Below are positions 34,490 through 42,200 of a stretch of 64,000 nt of DNA, one piece after another. Made by a program: the position numbers and the translations under genes. The notes beneath the pieces are model-generated. The model saw nothing but the letters and a program-made list of their open reading frames with translations. It made no database searches and had not been told where the DNA came from. Each line of letters begins with the position of its first letter. Within the stretch, counting starts at the first letter, position 1. The stretch is from Streptobacillus canis (lineage in GTDB: Bacteria; Fusobacteriota; Fusobacteriia; Fusobacteriales; Leptotrichiaceae), in assembly GCF_009733925.1 (NCBI RefSeq), contig NZ_WOEI01000001.1, positions 99,208 through 163,207 on the forward strand, in the 5' to 3' direction.

Positions 34490-34789
34490 TTGGCAAGTAA
34501 ATTTTATAAGGTTAGTAACAAAATATACAATGCTATATTATCTAACCAAATAAACTATAATACAGTGAAAATTTACTTATTTATGTTAAAAAGAGCAAGT
34601 ATTACTAAGCTAGAAGATGAAAATAAAGAAAAATATTTTATTGTTACAAGAGAAGAATTAAAAAAAGTACTTACCACTAATTATTTAATAGATATTACAG
34701 ATTCAATTAAAAAGTTGGAAGAAATAGGGATAATAAAAGTAATTAGAAAAAAAGGAAAAGCTAGTAAATATTATTGGTTAGAAAAATAA
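34490..34789 (+). CDS. small winged-helix-like replication protein
   Basis: The 99-residue protein starts at TTG, eight bases after GAGG. It has a helix-turn-helix pattern (YNTVKIYLFMLKRAS, REELKKVLTTNYLIDITDSI, LEEIGIIKVIRKKGK) like the N-terminal domain of RepA/DnaD-type initiators. It lies immediately before three iterons, so it is the best candidate for the origin-binding protein, though it is much shorter than usual initiators. Confidence 0.6.
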   Translation: MASKFYKVSNKIYNAILSNQINYNTVKIYLFMLKRASITKLEDENKEKYFIVTREELKKVLTTNYLIDITDSIKKLEEIGIIKVIRKKGKASKYYWLEK

Positions 34790-34794
34790 GAGTG

Positions 34795-34860
34795 GGTTGG
34801 AAAAAGCAACCTACACTAGATGGGAAAAAGCAACTTAGAGTAGGTTGGAAAAAGCAACCC
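34795..34860 (+). repeat. three 24-bp iterons
   Basis: The core GGAAAAAGCAAC occurs at 34799, 34823 and 34847, an exact 24-bp period. Copies 1 and 3 sit in the wider dyad GGTTGgaaaaagCAACC. All frames across it contain stops, so it is not coding. Confidence 0.8.
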
Positions 34861-35040
34861 CTAATATAGATAGTAATAATATAAATAGTAATAACATAGA
34901 ATTAATTATATAGAATACATAAAGAAAAGAATATAATAAATAAAAGAATAATATATGTGTGTGTAAATAATAAATAATACTATAATAATATATATAGGGT
35001 TAAAAAATTTTAACAAAACACACAACATTTTTCTTTAAAT
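34795..35040. other. probable phage replication origin
   Basis: The iterons are followed by about 180 bases of almost pure A/T (34861-35040) that include GTTAAAA/TTTTAAC and TGTGTGTG/CACACA pairings. There is no gene here. The layout matches an initiator-binding array next to a DNA-unwinding element. The origin call is inference. Confidence 0.5.
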
Positions 35041-35057
35041 CTTCTGAAAGGAGAAAA

Positions 35058-35630
35058 ATGCATAAAATCAAGTTAAAAAAAGAAATATTTTTACGAGGAA
35101 TTCAACTTTTAGAAATAGTCTTAAATAAGAAATTTACTGAAGAACAGCTAAAAGCATATTATTACTTACTTAATGATCTAGAAAATGAAGAATACACTGT
35201 AGGAATAGAAGATTATTTAAAAAATAATTCTTATTCTAAACTTCCGTTACCAGGAGAAATTAGAAAGATTATAGAAAATAAAAAAATAATAAAAGATGAG
35301 CAAATTTACCATGAGGTATATTTCCAAATAAAACAAATGACTAAAAACACAACAATAGCTTATGTTTCTGATAATCCAATAGTTCATGTGATAGTAGATA
35401 AATTAGGTGGATTAAAGAGATTAGGTCAAATGGATAGTGATAAGCTAGAAATTCTATTAAATTCAAAATTAAGAAATATGGTTAATGTTTACTCTAATAT
35501 TAAGAATGTTGATATACCATTATTAATTGGAAATATAGAATCTAATCATGTAATAGAAATTGGAGATAAAGAAAGAATTAAACTATGGACTACTAAATAT
35601 CAAGAAAGGCTGGAAAGTAAGAATGGATAA
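35058..35630 (+). CDS. phage replication protein, helicase loader/inhibitor (G39P)-like
   Basis: The 190-residue protein resembles G39P-type helicase loaders or inhibitors in its first 75 residues. It shows LNKKFTEEQLKAYYYLLNDL, an alternating YTVGIEDYLKNN and LPLPGEIRKII (the P..EI pattern). The remainder is helical. Position after the origin and before the resolvase supports a replication role. AAAGGAG precedes the ATG. Confidence 0.6.
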   Translation: MHKIKLKKEIFLRGIQLLEIVLNKKFTEEQLKAYYYLLNDLENEEYTVGIEDYLKNNSYSKLPLPGEIRKIIENKKIIKDEQIYHEVYFQIKQMTKNTTIAYVSDNPIVHVIVDKLGGLKRLGQMDSDKLEILLNSKLRNMVNVYSNIKNVDIPLLIGNIESNHVIEIGDKERIKLWTTKYQERLESKNG

Positions 35631-35988
35631 AATCTTTATAAAAGGAAATGTTCCTAGCAGTAAAAATTCAAAACAATGGACTGGAAATTGTTTAATATCG
35701 AGTAAAACAGTAAGAAAATATTTGAAAGAATATGAAATCCAATGGAAGTACAAAAAAAGTGATTTTCTTAAAATGGTAGGCAATAAACAAATACCGCTAA
35801 AAATACATTTTAAATTTATTAGAGATAGTAAAAGGAAATTTGATTATCATAATGCAGTTCAATTACCATGTGATTTAATGACTAAACATGGTTGGATAGA
35901 TGATGATAATGCAGATAATATAATTCCGATATTTGACAATTATGAATATGATAAGAAAAATCCAGGTGTTGAGATTTGGGTAGAATAA
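35623..35988 (+). CDS. RusA-family Holliday junction resolvase
   Basis: The 121-residue protein has the RusA fold pattern FIKGNVPSSKNSKQW, KIHFKFIRDSKRKFDYHNA and LCD-type DLMTKHGWIDDDNADNI, with the expected acidic metal ligands. RusA enzymes resolve recombination junctions so phage DNA can be packaged. I use ATG 35623, which overlaps the previous stop; the longer frame from 35560 lies inside that gene. Confidence 0.88.
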   Translation: MDKIFIKGNVPSSKNSKQWTGNCLISSKTVRKYLKEYEIQWKYKKSDFLKMVGNKQIPLKIHFKFIRDSKRKFDYHNAVQLPCDLMTKHGWIDDDNADNIIPIFDNYEYDKKNPGVEIWVE

Positions 35989-35997
35989 GGAGAAAAA

Positions 35998-36198
35998 ATG
36001 TGGAAATGTAAACGATGTGACAACAATATTATAGTTAAGGCTACATATGAAGAAATAGATCCAATAGTTAATAAGATAACACTTAAAAAAGAGAATAAGA
36101 TAGTTTATACATGTTTAGCTTGTAGGAACAAATCGAGTAATTTGAAGAATATAGCTAGTTGGAGAAATCAATACGGAGATGAAGAAGGGGAGGAATAA
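35998..36198 (+). CDS. small zinc-ribbon-like protein
   Basis: The 66-residue protein has two CxxC pairs, WKCKRCD at the N-terminus and TCLACRN near residue 38, which probably bind one zinc ion. An acidic tail follows. AGGAG precedes the ATG and the gene is one of a tight series. Function unknown. Confidence 0.65.
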   Translation: MWKCKRCDNNIIVKATYEEIDPIVNKITLKKENKIVYTCLACRNKSSNLKNIASWRNQYGDEEGEE

Positions 36199-36467
36199 TG
36201 AAAAACGTTGAAAGAAAAAAGAGAGCCAAGGTAATTAAGAAAATAAAAGAATTAATATTAAATGGGGAGCAATTAGATTTTTTAAGTAGACATAATCCTA
36301 AAATGAAATATTCAGTTAGATATAGAATAGTAGGAGAAAATATAGAATATAGAGTTTCTACAGGATTTCTTAGGTCAAATCTAGAAGACTTTATATCAAG
36401 CAGAGTTATGAGTCCAAGTGTTGCGATTGATGGTAAAACATTTTTAGAAATTTATGAGGAGGAATAA
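36198..36467 (+). CDS. hypothetical basic protein (89 residues)
   Basis: The N-terminus is Lys/Arg-rich (VERKKRAKVIKKIKE) and the rest is mixed alpha/beta. It starts within the stop of the previous gene and ends at the ribosome site of the next. No family recognised. Confidence 0.6.
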   Translation: MKNVERKKRAKVIKKIKELILNGEQLDFLSRHNPKMKYSVRYRIVGENIEYRVSTGFLRSNLEDFISSRVMSPSVAIDGKTFLEIYEEE

Positions 36468-36468
36468 A

Positions 36469-36945
36469 ATGGAAAAAGTATTAGAAATAGAAATTAAAAA
36501 AATAAACCAAGAATATTCAGTTTGGTGGATAACATATCAAAACGAGTGGGTGTTTCCTAGAGGGGAGTTTAAAGATGATGAATTAGGCGTATACAGTTTT
36601 ATGCAACCTACAATTTTTGAGGATGAAAAGGAAGGTTGGATATTGAATATCAAAGGGAAAGCAATTCACTATGATATAACTCCTAAAATACTTGAAAACA
36701 AATATTTACCTATACTGATAAAAAAAGTAGACGAAATCAATGAAAAATATGGGATAAAGACTGAAAATTCAATGGTTGATAGAGACAAATTAAATTCTAA
36801 CGTTTTAAGACTTCAAAGAGTATTCAATGTATTCTCGTTTAATTTGAATAGCTTTACCGATAAAGAAACGAAAGAGAAACTATCAGGTATAAAAGATGAG
36901 CTTGAATACATATTAGAAGCATTTGAAAAGGCTAAAAAAATTTAA
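36469..36945 (+). CDS. hypothetical protein, first of two tandem paralogues
   Basis: This 158-residue protein shares its whole architecture with the next gene: EKVLEIEIKKINQEYSVWWIT, PRGEFKDDELGVYS, VDEINEKYGIKTENS, VDRDKL and a C-terminal DELEYILEAF. The identical order and even the 3' flank indicate a recent tandem duplication. Soluble, acidic, no known fold. AGGAGG precedes ATG 36469. Confidence 0.65.
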   Translation: MEKVLEIEIKKINQEYSVWWITYQNEWVFPRGEFKDDELGVYSFMQPTIFEDEKEGWILNIKGKAIHYDITPKILENKYLPILIKKVDEINEKYGIKTENSMVDRDKLNSNVLRLQRVFNVFSFNLNSFTDKETKEKLSGIKDELEYILEAFEKAKKI

Positions 36946-36962
36946 AGAGTGGAGAAAAGAAA

Positions 36963-37427
36963 ATGAAAGAAAAAGTATTAGAATTAAAAATAGTTGAAAT
37001 AAATGAAGAGTGGAGTGTGTGGTATATAACACATCAAAATGAGGAAGTTTTACCTAGGGGAATATTTGAAGATGAAGAATTGGGAGTATATAGTACTTTG
37101 AGTCCCTTATTCATGATTGAAGAGAAAGAAGAACCAGTGTTAGGACTTTTAGGAAGATGGGAAACTTCTGATAACGAACCCAACAAAATTTTAAACGTTG
37201 ACGTACCGTTGTTGCAAAAAAAAGTAGACCAATTAAACGAAAAATATGGAACAGAAAAGATTGGAAATTCAGGAGTTGATAGAGATGAATTAAAAAATGA
37301 TATTTTAACACTTCAAGGAATTTGTAATGTATTGTATTTTGATTTAGATAGTCTTGCTGATGAAGAAATGAAAAATAAGCTAACAAAGCTAAAAGATATG
37401 CTTGAATATATATTAGAAGCATTTTAA
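36963..37427 (+). CDS. hypothetical protein, second of two tandem paralogues
   Basis: This 154-residue paralogue of the previous gene reads EKVLELKIVEINEEWSVWYIT, PRGIFEDEELGVYS, KKVDQLNEKYG and VDRDELKNDILTLQG, ending DMLEYILEAF. The stop falls within a sequence that is coding in paralogue 1 (LEAFEKAKK), so the two copies differ in length by a few C-terminal residues. GGAG precedes the ATG. Function unknown. Confidence 0.65.
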   Translation: MKEKVLELKIVEINEEWSVWYITHQNEEVLPRGIFEDEELGVYSTLSPLFMIEEKEEPVLGLLGRWETSDNEPNKILNVDVPLLQKKVDQLNEKYGTEKIGNSGVDRDELKNDILTLQGICNVLYFDLDSLADEEMKNKLTKLKDMLEYILEAF

Positions 37428-37462
37428 AAGGCTAAAAAAAATTAAAGAATGGAGAGATAAAA

Positions 37463-38236
37463 ATGGTTTATCAAGGTAGCAAAAATAGATATGCAAAGTT
37501 TATAATTCCCATAATAAATAAAATCATAAAAAATAATAATATAACAACATTTGTAGATTTATGTTCTGGGGGTTGTAATATTGTTGCCAATCCAAAATAT
37601 GATATAGATGTTAAAAATAAGATGGCTATAGATAATAATAAATATTTAATTAGTTTATTAGAGAAAGTAAAAAGAAATGAACTTGAATTTAGGTTTATTG
37701 AAAAAGACGAGTATTTAAAAGTTAAGTATAATAAAGAACATTTTGAAGATTGGTTTGTAGCATATTGTGCTTTTTTATGTTCTTTTGGGAGTATGTGGTT
37801 TGAAGCATACATTGGTTTTTTAAAAGATAAAGGAAAGATTAGAAATATGCAACTTGAAAGATATAATAATCTATTAAATCAATCAAATAAATTAAAAGAG
37901 GTTAAACTTGAATATAACGATATATTTGATATAGATTTTTCAAAATTTGATAAAAATACACTTTTTTATATAGACCCGCCGTATAGTGATGTAATTGGTT
38001 ATCATAACAAATTTGATAATGTAAAATTTTGGGATTTGGTGGAAACATTATCAAAAGATTTCATTGTTTTAATTAGTGAGTACAAAGCCCCTGAAAATTT
38101 TATAAGTATATGGGAAACGGGTTTTAAAAGTCGTTTAAATAACTGTGTTGATGCTAGTAAAATTAAATCGTACACGGAGAACTTATTTATACATAAAGAT
38201 AATTTGAGAAAAATTGGTTATGAAATTAAAGATTAA
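37463..38236 (+). CDS. D12-class (Dam-like) DNA adenine methyltransferase
   Basis: The 257-residue protein has the D12 pattern VYQGSKNRYAKFIIPII near residue 2, TFVDLCSGGCNIV near 29 (SAM site), and FYIDPPYSDVIGY near 170 (DPPY catalytic motif). It probably methylates adenine in a short site, with no cognate nuclease nearby. Role could be protection against host restriction. The leader is one of the repeated AATGGAGA types. Confidence 0.88.
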   Translation: MVYQGSKNRYAKFIIPIINKIIKNNNITTFVDLCSGGCNIVANPKYDIDVKNKMAIDNNKYLISLLEKVKRNELEFRFIEKDEYLKVKYNKEHFEDWFVAYCAFLCSFGSMWFEAYIGFLKDKGKIRNMQLERYNNLLNQSNKLKEVKLEYNDIFDIDFSKFDKNTLFYIDPPYSDVIGYHNKFDNVKFWDLVETLSKDFIVLISEYKAPENFISIWETGFKSRLNNCVDASKIKSYTENLFIHKDNLRKIGYEIKD

Positions 38237-38261
38237 GAAAATTTAGAGAATGGAGAAAACT

Positions 38262-38834
38262 ATGGAAAAATACATACCGAAAACTAAAGAAGAATTAGAA
38301 AAATTAGTAGATGATTTAGATATTAATTTAGGGGATATAGATGTATCTAATGTTACAGATATGACTGACCTATTTTTTGATACAGTTAGGGAAGATTTCA
38401 CTGGTATAGAAAATTGGAATGTGAGTAATGTAACTGATATGTGTGGAATGTTTGCATTTAGTGGATTTAATCACGACATATCTAAGTGGAATGTATCAAA
38501 TGTTGAAAATATGAGCTATATGTTCAAATGTTGTGAGTTTAATCAAGATATTAGTAATTGGAATGTATCAAATGTTAAAGATATGTATGCTATGTTTAAA
38601 GAATCTTCATTTAATAGAGATGTGAGTAAATGGAATATATCTAATGTTGAAGATATGAGCCATATGTTTGAAAATTCATACTTTAATGATGATATTAGCA
38701 AGTGGGTTGTATCTAGTGTTAAAAATATGTATTGTATGTTCAATGGCTCAGAGTTTAATGGTGATATTAGTGAGTGGAAATTAAATAAAAATATTATCAT
38801 AGATGACGAAACTTTAAAAAGAATAAAGAATTAG
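38262..38834 (+). CDS. BspA/DUF285-type leucine-rich repeat protein
   Basis: The 190-residue protein consists mostly of 24-residue repeats of the type DISKWNVSNVENMSYMFKCC (core WNVSNVxxMxxMF). About five units cover residues 35-175. No signal peptide is present, so it is probably intracellular, unlike the surface BspA proteins of Fusobacteria and other bacteria. I start at ATG 38262 (GGAG six bases upstream) rather than 38250. Confidence 0.85.
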   Translation: MEKYIPKTKEELEKLVDDLDINLGDIDVSNVTDMTDLFFDTVREDFTGIENWNVSNVTDMCGMFAFSGFNHDISKWNVSNVENMSYMFKCCEFNQDISNWNVSNVKDMYAMFKESSFNRDVSKWNISNVEDMSHMFENSYFNDDISKWVVSSVKNMYCMFNGSEFNGDISEWKLNKNIIIDDETLKRIKN

Positions 38835-38843
38835 GAGTATGCA

Positions 38844-39305
38844 ATGAGTTATAGAATATACCTTAATGTAGAAAGAGATGGGGTAGATATAGGGGATTAT
38901 CAATTATTTGGAAATAACGACTATCCAGATAGTCTGTATGAATACTTAATAAGTGAAAATCTAATTGATAAAGAATATTTAGAGGATAACGAATATTGTA
39001 TTGATAAAATCGAAATTAAAAATTTAAAAGAATTTAACGAAAAAGTAATAGTTCCAAATATAAAAAATGATATTCATTTAAGACCGACTAAAAATAAATA
39101 TGGAACATACTATAATGTTCCCATTAGTAAAGATGGTGTAGAAAAAGGTACGGTTTATGAAACGTGGCTTATGTTAAAAACTAGTAAAATATTGATGTTT
39201 TATAATTTATGTGAGTTTTTAAATGAAAATGATTGTTTTAAAAATAATTTTTTAAAAAGTTTAGAACTAAAAGAAGATATAAAACTATATATTGAAGCAT
39301 TTTAA
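38844..39305 (+). CDS. hypothetical protein (153 residues)
   Basis: A soluble acidic protein starting SYRIYLNVERDGVDIGDYQLF and ending KLYIEAF. Its C-terminal helix resembles the endings of the tandem paralogues upstream. It may be an antirestriction or immunity-type protein by position but no family is recognised. The stop codon runs into a 10-bp tandem repeat. Confidence 0.6.
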   Translation: MSYRIYLNVERDGVDIGDYQLFGNNDYPDSLYEYLISENLIDKEYLEDNEYCIDKIEIKNLKEFNEKVIVPNIKNDIHLRPTKNKYGTYYNVPISKDGVEKGTVYETWLMLKTSKILMFYNLCEFLNENDCFKNNFLKSLELKEDIKLYIEAF

Positions 39306-39345
39306 AAAGTTAAGAAAAGTTAAGAAAAGTTAAGAAAAGTTAAGG
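39305..39345 (+). repeat. 10-bp tandem repeat, about four copies
   Basis: TAAGAAAAGT repeats exactly from about 39307 to 39345 between two genes. It does not encode anything and may vary in copy number. Confidence 0.8.
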
Positions 39346-39381
39346 CTGAAATTGATTAAAAGAAAATTAGGAGGATTAAAA

Positions 39382-39981
39382 ATGAATATAACGAAAATAG
39401 CAAGTAATTCAAGGGTTGGAATTGAAAGAGAAAGTTTAGACTTTTATGCAACCAACCCACAAGATTTTAAAAAATTTGTAAATTGGTATGATAATAATAT
39501 TGAAAGTTTAAAGGATAAAAAAATATTAGAAAGTTGTGCAGGTAATGGACATATGAGCATTGTCCTTAAAGATTATGCGGATGAGGTAGTAAGTTATGAT
39601 TTAGTTGAAAGAGATTATAAATTAGACAAAGTTATTAATATGTATGATATTGAGGATATAAAAGGTTTTGATTATGTAATAACTAATCCTCCTTTCAGAG
39701 AATTAAATAAATTTTTAAAAAAATTCTTAGATATTGCAGAAGATGGACAAAAACTTTTATTTTTAGTTCCTATGTATGCTTTGGAAACTAAAGGGAGATA
39801 TGAAATTTACAAGGAGTATCCACCTCATACAATCTTTATTAGTACAAGTAGAATATTGTGCAGTAAAAATGGAAATTTTGAAACATTTAAAAATAAAAGC
39901 AGTGCAATGTTTTGTTATATCAAATTTATCAAGGGGTATAAAGGCGAAACAAAATTAAGCTTTTTACCTTTTGAATATTAA
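39382..39981 (+). CDS. phage DNA adenine methyltransferase (NPPF type)
   Basis: The 199-residue protein has DFYATNPQDFKKFV near residue 20, SAM site KILESCAGNGHMSIVL near 46 and the catalytic VITNPPFRELN near 96. These are features of phage N6-adenine or N-terminal type methyltransferases. ATG 39382 follows AGGAGG. It is the third adenine methyltransferase in the prophage. Confidence 0.8.
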   Translation: MNITKIASNSRVGIERESLDFYATNPQDFKKFVNWYDNNIESLKDKKILESCAGNGHMSIVLKDYADEVVSYDLVERDYKLDKVINMYDIEDIKGFDYVITNPPFRELNKFLKKFLDIAEDGQKLLFLVPMYALETKGRYEIYKEYPPHTIFISTSRILCSKNGNFETFKNKSSAMFCYIKFIKGYKGETKLSFLPFEY

Positions 39982-39993
39982 GGAGGATTAAAA

Positions 39994-40239
39994 ATGTCAA
40001 AATGGATTGAACCAAAAAATGCAAATTGGAAACCATTAATAAACTTAGATAGTGTGAAATTTTTTTGTAAATACGAAGATTATGATGAATTTTATATTAG
40101 ATTTAATTTTGGCGGAGTAGGTTTGTCAGTAAATGATACAGCTCCGATAGAGTCCGTTGATATAGACATTTCATTTGATACTGAAGAAGAAAGAGATAAA
40201 GAATATGAAAGAATAAAGAAAATGTTGCTGGAGGAATAA
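39994..40239 (+). CDS. hypothetical protein (81 residues)
   Basis: A small acidic protein (KFFCKYEDYDEFYIRFNFGG; C-terminal acidic EEERDKEYERIKKML). AGGAGG precedes the ATG, and the last base of its stop region overlaps the next start. No family recognised. Confidence 0.6.
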   Translation: MSKWIEPKNANWKPLINLDSVKFFCKYEDYDEFYIRFNFGGVGLSVNDTAPIESVDIDISFDTEEERDKEYERIKKMLLEE

Positions 40240-40622
40240 TGAACTATAGAATATGGAACACTAAAGAAAAGAAATATGAACCTGACTTGTTTCTTAGTCA
40301 GGATGGAACTAGAATAATGAAAGAAGGTTGGTTTAAAGCAGTTCCTTTGAGTGAAGATTTCAAGGTAGAGCAGGGAATATGTATAACGAATGAAGGAACT
40401 TTCTATGAGAATGATATCATTCAATATTTCGATGGAGAAGTAGGAGTGGTAGAATTAAACAATGAAGGTGATTTCTGGGTCGATGTGGAAAGATTATCAG
40501 ATGTATATGACATATATTTGGTTGGAAATGCTAATGTGACTAATATAGAAGATTGCTACGATGAAGAATCAGAAAAAGATTATCAAAATAACTTAAAATA
40601 TGAAGAAAACGCAGGAAAGTAG
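40239..40622 (+). CDS. YopX-like phage protein
   Basis: The 127-residue protein follows the YopX pattern. It has the N-terminal NYRIWNTKEKKYEPD, a central EGTFYENDIIQYFDGEVGVV (the beta motif around yeGDiv) and a terminal YDIYLVGNANVTNIEDC. YopX proteins are common in phage accessory regions and their function is not known. Confidence 0.7.
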   Translation: MNYRIWNTKEKKYEPDLFLSQDGTRIMKEGWFKAVPLSEDFKVEQGICITNEGTFYENDIIQYFDGEVGVVELNNEGDFWVDVERLSDVYDIYLVGNANVTNIEDCYDEESEKDYQNNLKYEENAGK

Positions 40623-40631
40623 GAGGAGAAC

Positions 40632-41003
40632 ATGATAGTTGAAATATTATATTGTACCAACTTAATTGCTATAGCTCTATATGGCTTCATTTGGTATGCT
40701 AGAGCTCAAAAGTACCTTAAAGGGTGGAATGAGTCGTTAGAACTCCAAAAACCAAAAATAGAGCAATTAAATAAGCTATATGAGATGAATATAAAATTAT
40801 TACATGAAAAAAGAGAGCTAGAAAAAGAGATAAGAGAACTTAAAAGTCAAATAAGAGATACGGAAGAAATGGTTAAGAAGTTTAATGACTGTATAGTATC
40901 TTTAAGTGAAAAGAATAAAGAAATTATCGTGCTTAAATACAAAGTTAGAGAACTTAAATTAGAATTAAATAAGGTGAATAATAATGAGAAAACTGAAATT
41001 TAA
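40632..41003 (+). CDS. membrane-anchored coiled-coil protein
   Basis: The 123-residue protein has one N-terminal membrane segment (about 5-22, TNLIAIALYGFIWY). Long heptad-rich helices (KRELEKEIRELKSQIRDTEE; KNKEIIVLKYKVRELKLEL) follow to the end. It overlaps the next gene by 20 bases. Function unknown; some phage proteins of this layout modify the lysogen envelope. Confidence 0.65.
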   Translation: MIVEILYCTNLIAIALYGFIWYARAQKYLKGWNESLELQKPKIEQLNKLYEMNIKLLHEKRELEKEIRELKSQIRDTEEMVKKFNDCIVSLSEKNKEIIVLKYKVRELKLELNKVNNNEKTEI

Positions 41004-41541
41004 AAAAGAACCTTTAGACCAAGAAACTAAAGAAAAAGGAATTAAATTAGTAATCTTAGGTGTCCTTATGAATTCATTCGCTAAACTTCTTTATTGGAAT
41101 AAAGACTTTAAAAAAGATGTCAATCAAATAGGAATATTACTTGATATGTGTGAAAGTAAAACTAAAATCGTTTTCCAGGAAAAAGAGGTGTTTAACGACT
41201 ATCCTACTAGCCCACTAATTAAAAGGTGGAGTAAACTATATAAGGATGCTGAAACTAATGTTTCTAATAAAGTAAGATTAATTTTTGAAGAATTTTTACA
41301 AGATTATATGCAAAGGGTAGAGAAAGACACTGTCGACAATTACATGAAATACTATAGAACTGCAACAATGCATGATATATATGAAATTAAAGAGATGGTT
41401 AAAGATGTGGTCAGAATTGGAATATGTTTCAATAACTATAAAGTAGCAATTCAAGGTAAGGAAACCAAGGAAGAAAAGACTTTATTAACTCTAGCTAATA
41501 CTTGGCTAGGAAAAATACACAAGGACATATTAGGAGGTTAA
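40984..41541 (+). CDS. hypothetical protein (185 residues)
   Basis: A mainly helical soluble protein (KLVILGVLMNSFAKLLYWN; NVSNKVRLIFEEFLQDYMQR). Position just before the ArpU-like regulator is typical of small unknown phage genes. No family recognised. AAGGTG precedes the ATG by six bases. Confidence 0.6.
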   Translation: MRKLKFKKEPLDQETKEKGIKLVILGVLMNSFAKLLYWNKDFKKDVNQIGILLDMCESKTKIVFQEKEVFNDYPTSPLIKRWSKLYKDAETNVSNKVRLIFEEFLQDYMQRVEKDTVDNYMKYYRTATMHDIYEIKEMVKDVVRIGICFNNYKVAIQGKETKEEKTLLTLANTWLGKIHKDILGG

Positions 41542-41542
41542 A

Positions 41543-42040
41543 TTGAAAGAATTGGAAATAAGAGAGTTAATTAAAAAAGAGGTTAAGACAGCCGTAGAAT
41601 ATGAAATGAAAGATATTCAGCACTTAAAAATAGAAGACAGTAAAGTTCTTTTAAAAAATTATCCTAGTTATAAAAGAAGGGTGGAAAAGATTAAATTCGA
41701 CATTGATTATATTGGTAGTCCTGAATATGTTCCTATAAATTTCAAAGAAGAAGGAATTAATGTTCAAGGAACCAAAGAATATAAAAGTGAATTAGAAAAA
41801 AAAGAGGAAAAGATAGAAAAACTAAAGAAAGAATTGAAAGATTATACTGATGTAATAAACAAGATAGAAAGAGCGTTAAATATTCTTAAAAAGAATGAGT
41901 ATTATATGATACTAGAGTTGAAATATTTCAATAACTTAAATTTGGATGTCGTGCTAGAAACTATGCATATTAGTTATGGTAGTTACAAAAGACACCATAA
42001 TAAACTGATTAAAGAGTTTAAAAGTTTGATTTCTTTATAA
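41543..42040 (+). CDS. ArpU/RinA-like late gene regulator
   Basis: The 165-residue protein has a coiled-coil middle (KKEEKIEKLKKELKDYTDVI) and ends with a sigma-region-4-like helix-turn-helix (MILELKYFNNLNLDVVLETM followed by YGSYKRHHNKLIKEF). This is the layout of ArpU and RinA activators that switch on packaging and structural genes. TTG start follows AGGAGGT. It is the last gene before the late promoters. Confidence 0.75.
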   Translation: MKELEIRELIKKEVKTAVEYEMKDIQHLKIEDSKVLLKNYPSYKRRVEKIKFDIDYIGSPEYVPINFKEEGINVQGTKEYKSELEKKEEKIEKLKKELKDYTDVINKIERALNILKKNEYYMILELKYFNNLNLDVVLETMHISYGSYKRHHNKLIKEFKSLISL

Positions 42041-42081
42041 AAAGTGATACGCTAAATGATACGATAGTGTATATGAAAGTA

Positions 42082-42090
42082 TGCTATAAT
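42082..42090 (+). promoter_or_regulatory. extended -10 promoter before the HNH gene
   Basis: TGcTATAAT (-10 at 42085-42090) without a recognisable -35, as expected for an activator-dependent late promoter. The leader runs about 105 bases to the HNH start. Confidence 0.5.
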
Positions 42091-42154
42091 ATAAAGTGTA
42101 AAAGCATAGATGAATAAATTTAATGTTTTTTTCATACTGTTTTCCTTTCGTTAA

Positions 42155-42180
42155 ATAGGTGTCATTTAAGTGGCACCTAT
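42155..42180 (+). terminator. hairpin in the HNH leader
   Basis: ATAGGTGTCA (42155-42164) pairs with TGGCACCTAT (42171-42180) around a 6-base loop, then ATTTAATTT. It lies 21 bases before the HNH start and could be a terminator of the early operon or an attenuator. Confidence 0.55.
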
Positions 42181-42200
42181 ATTTAATTTAGGAGGTGGAA

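Noticed and set aside
34790..34875. Repeated VGKSN-like peptide after the small replication protein
   Set aside because: In-frame stops separate every unit, so the 24-bp repeats are better seen as non-coding iterons.
39776..39958. 60-codon plus-strand frame inside the NPPF methyltransferase
   Set aside because: It is an out-of-frame shadow in a clear gene and has no ribosome site.
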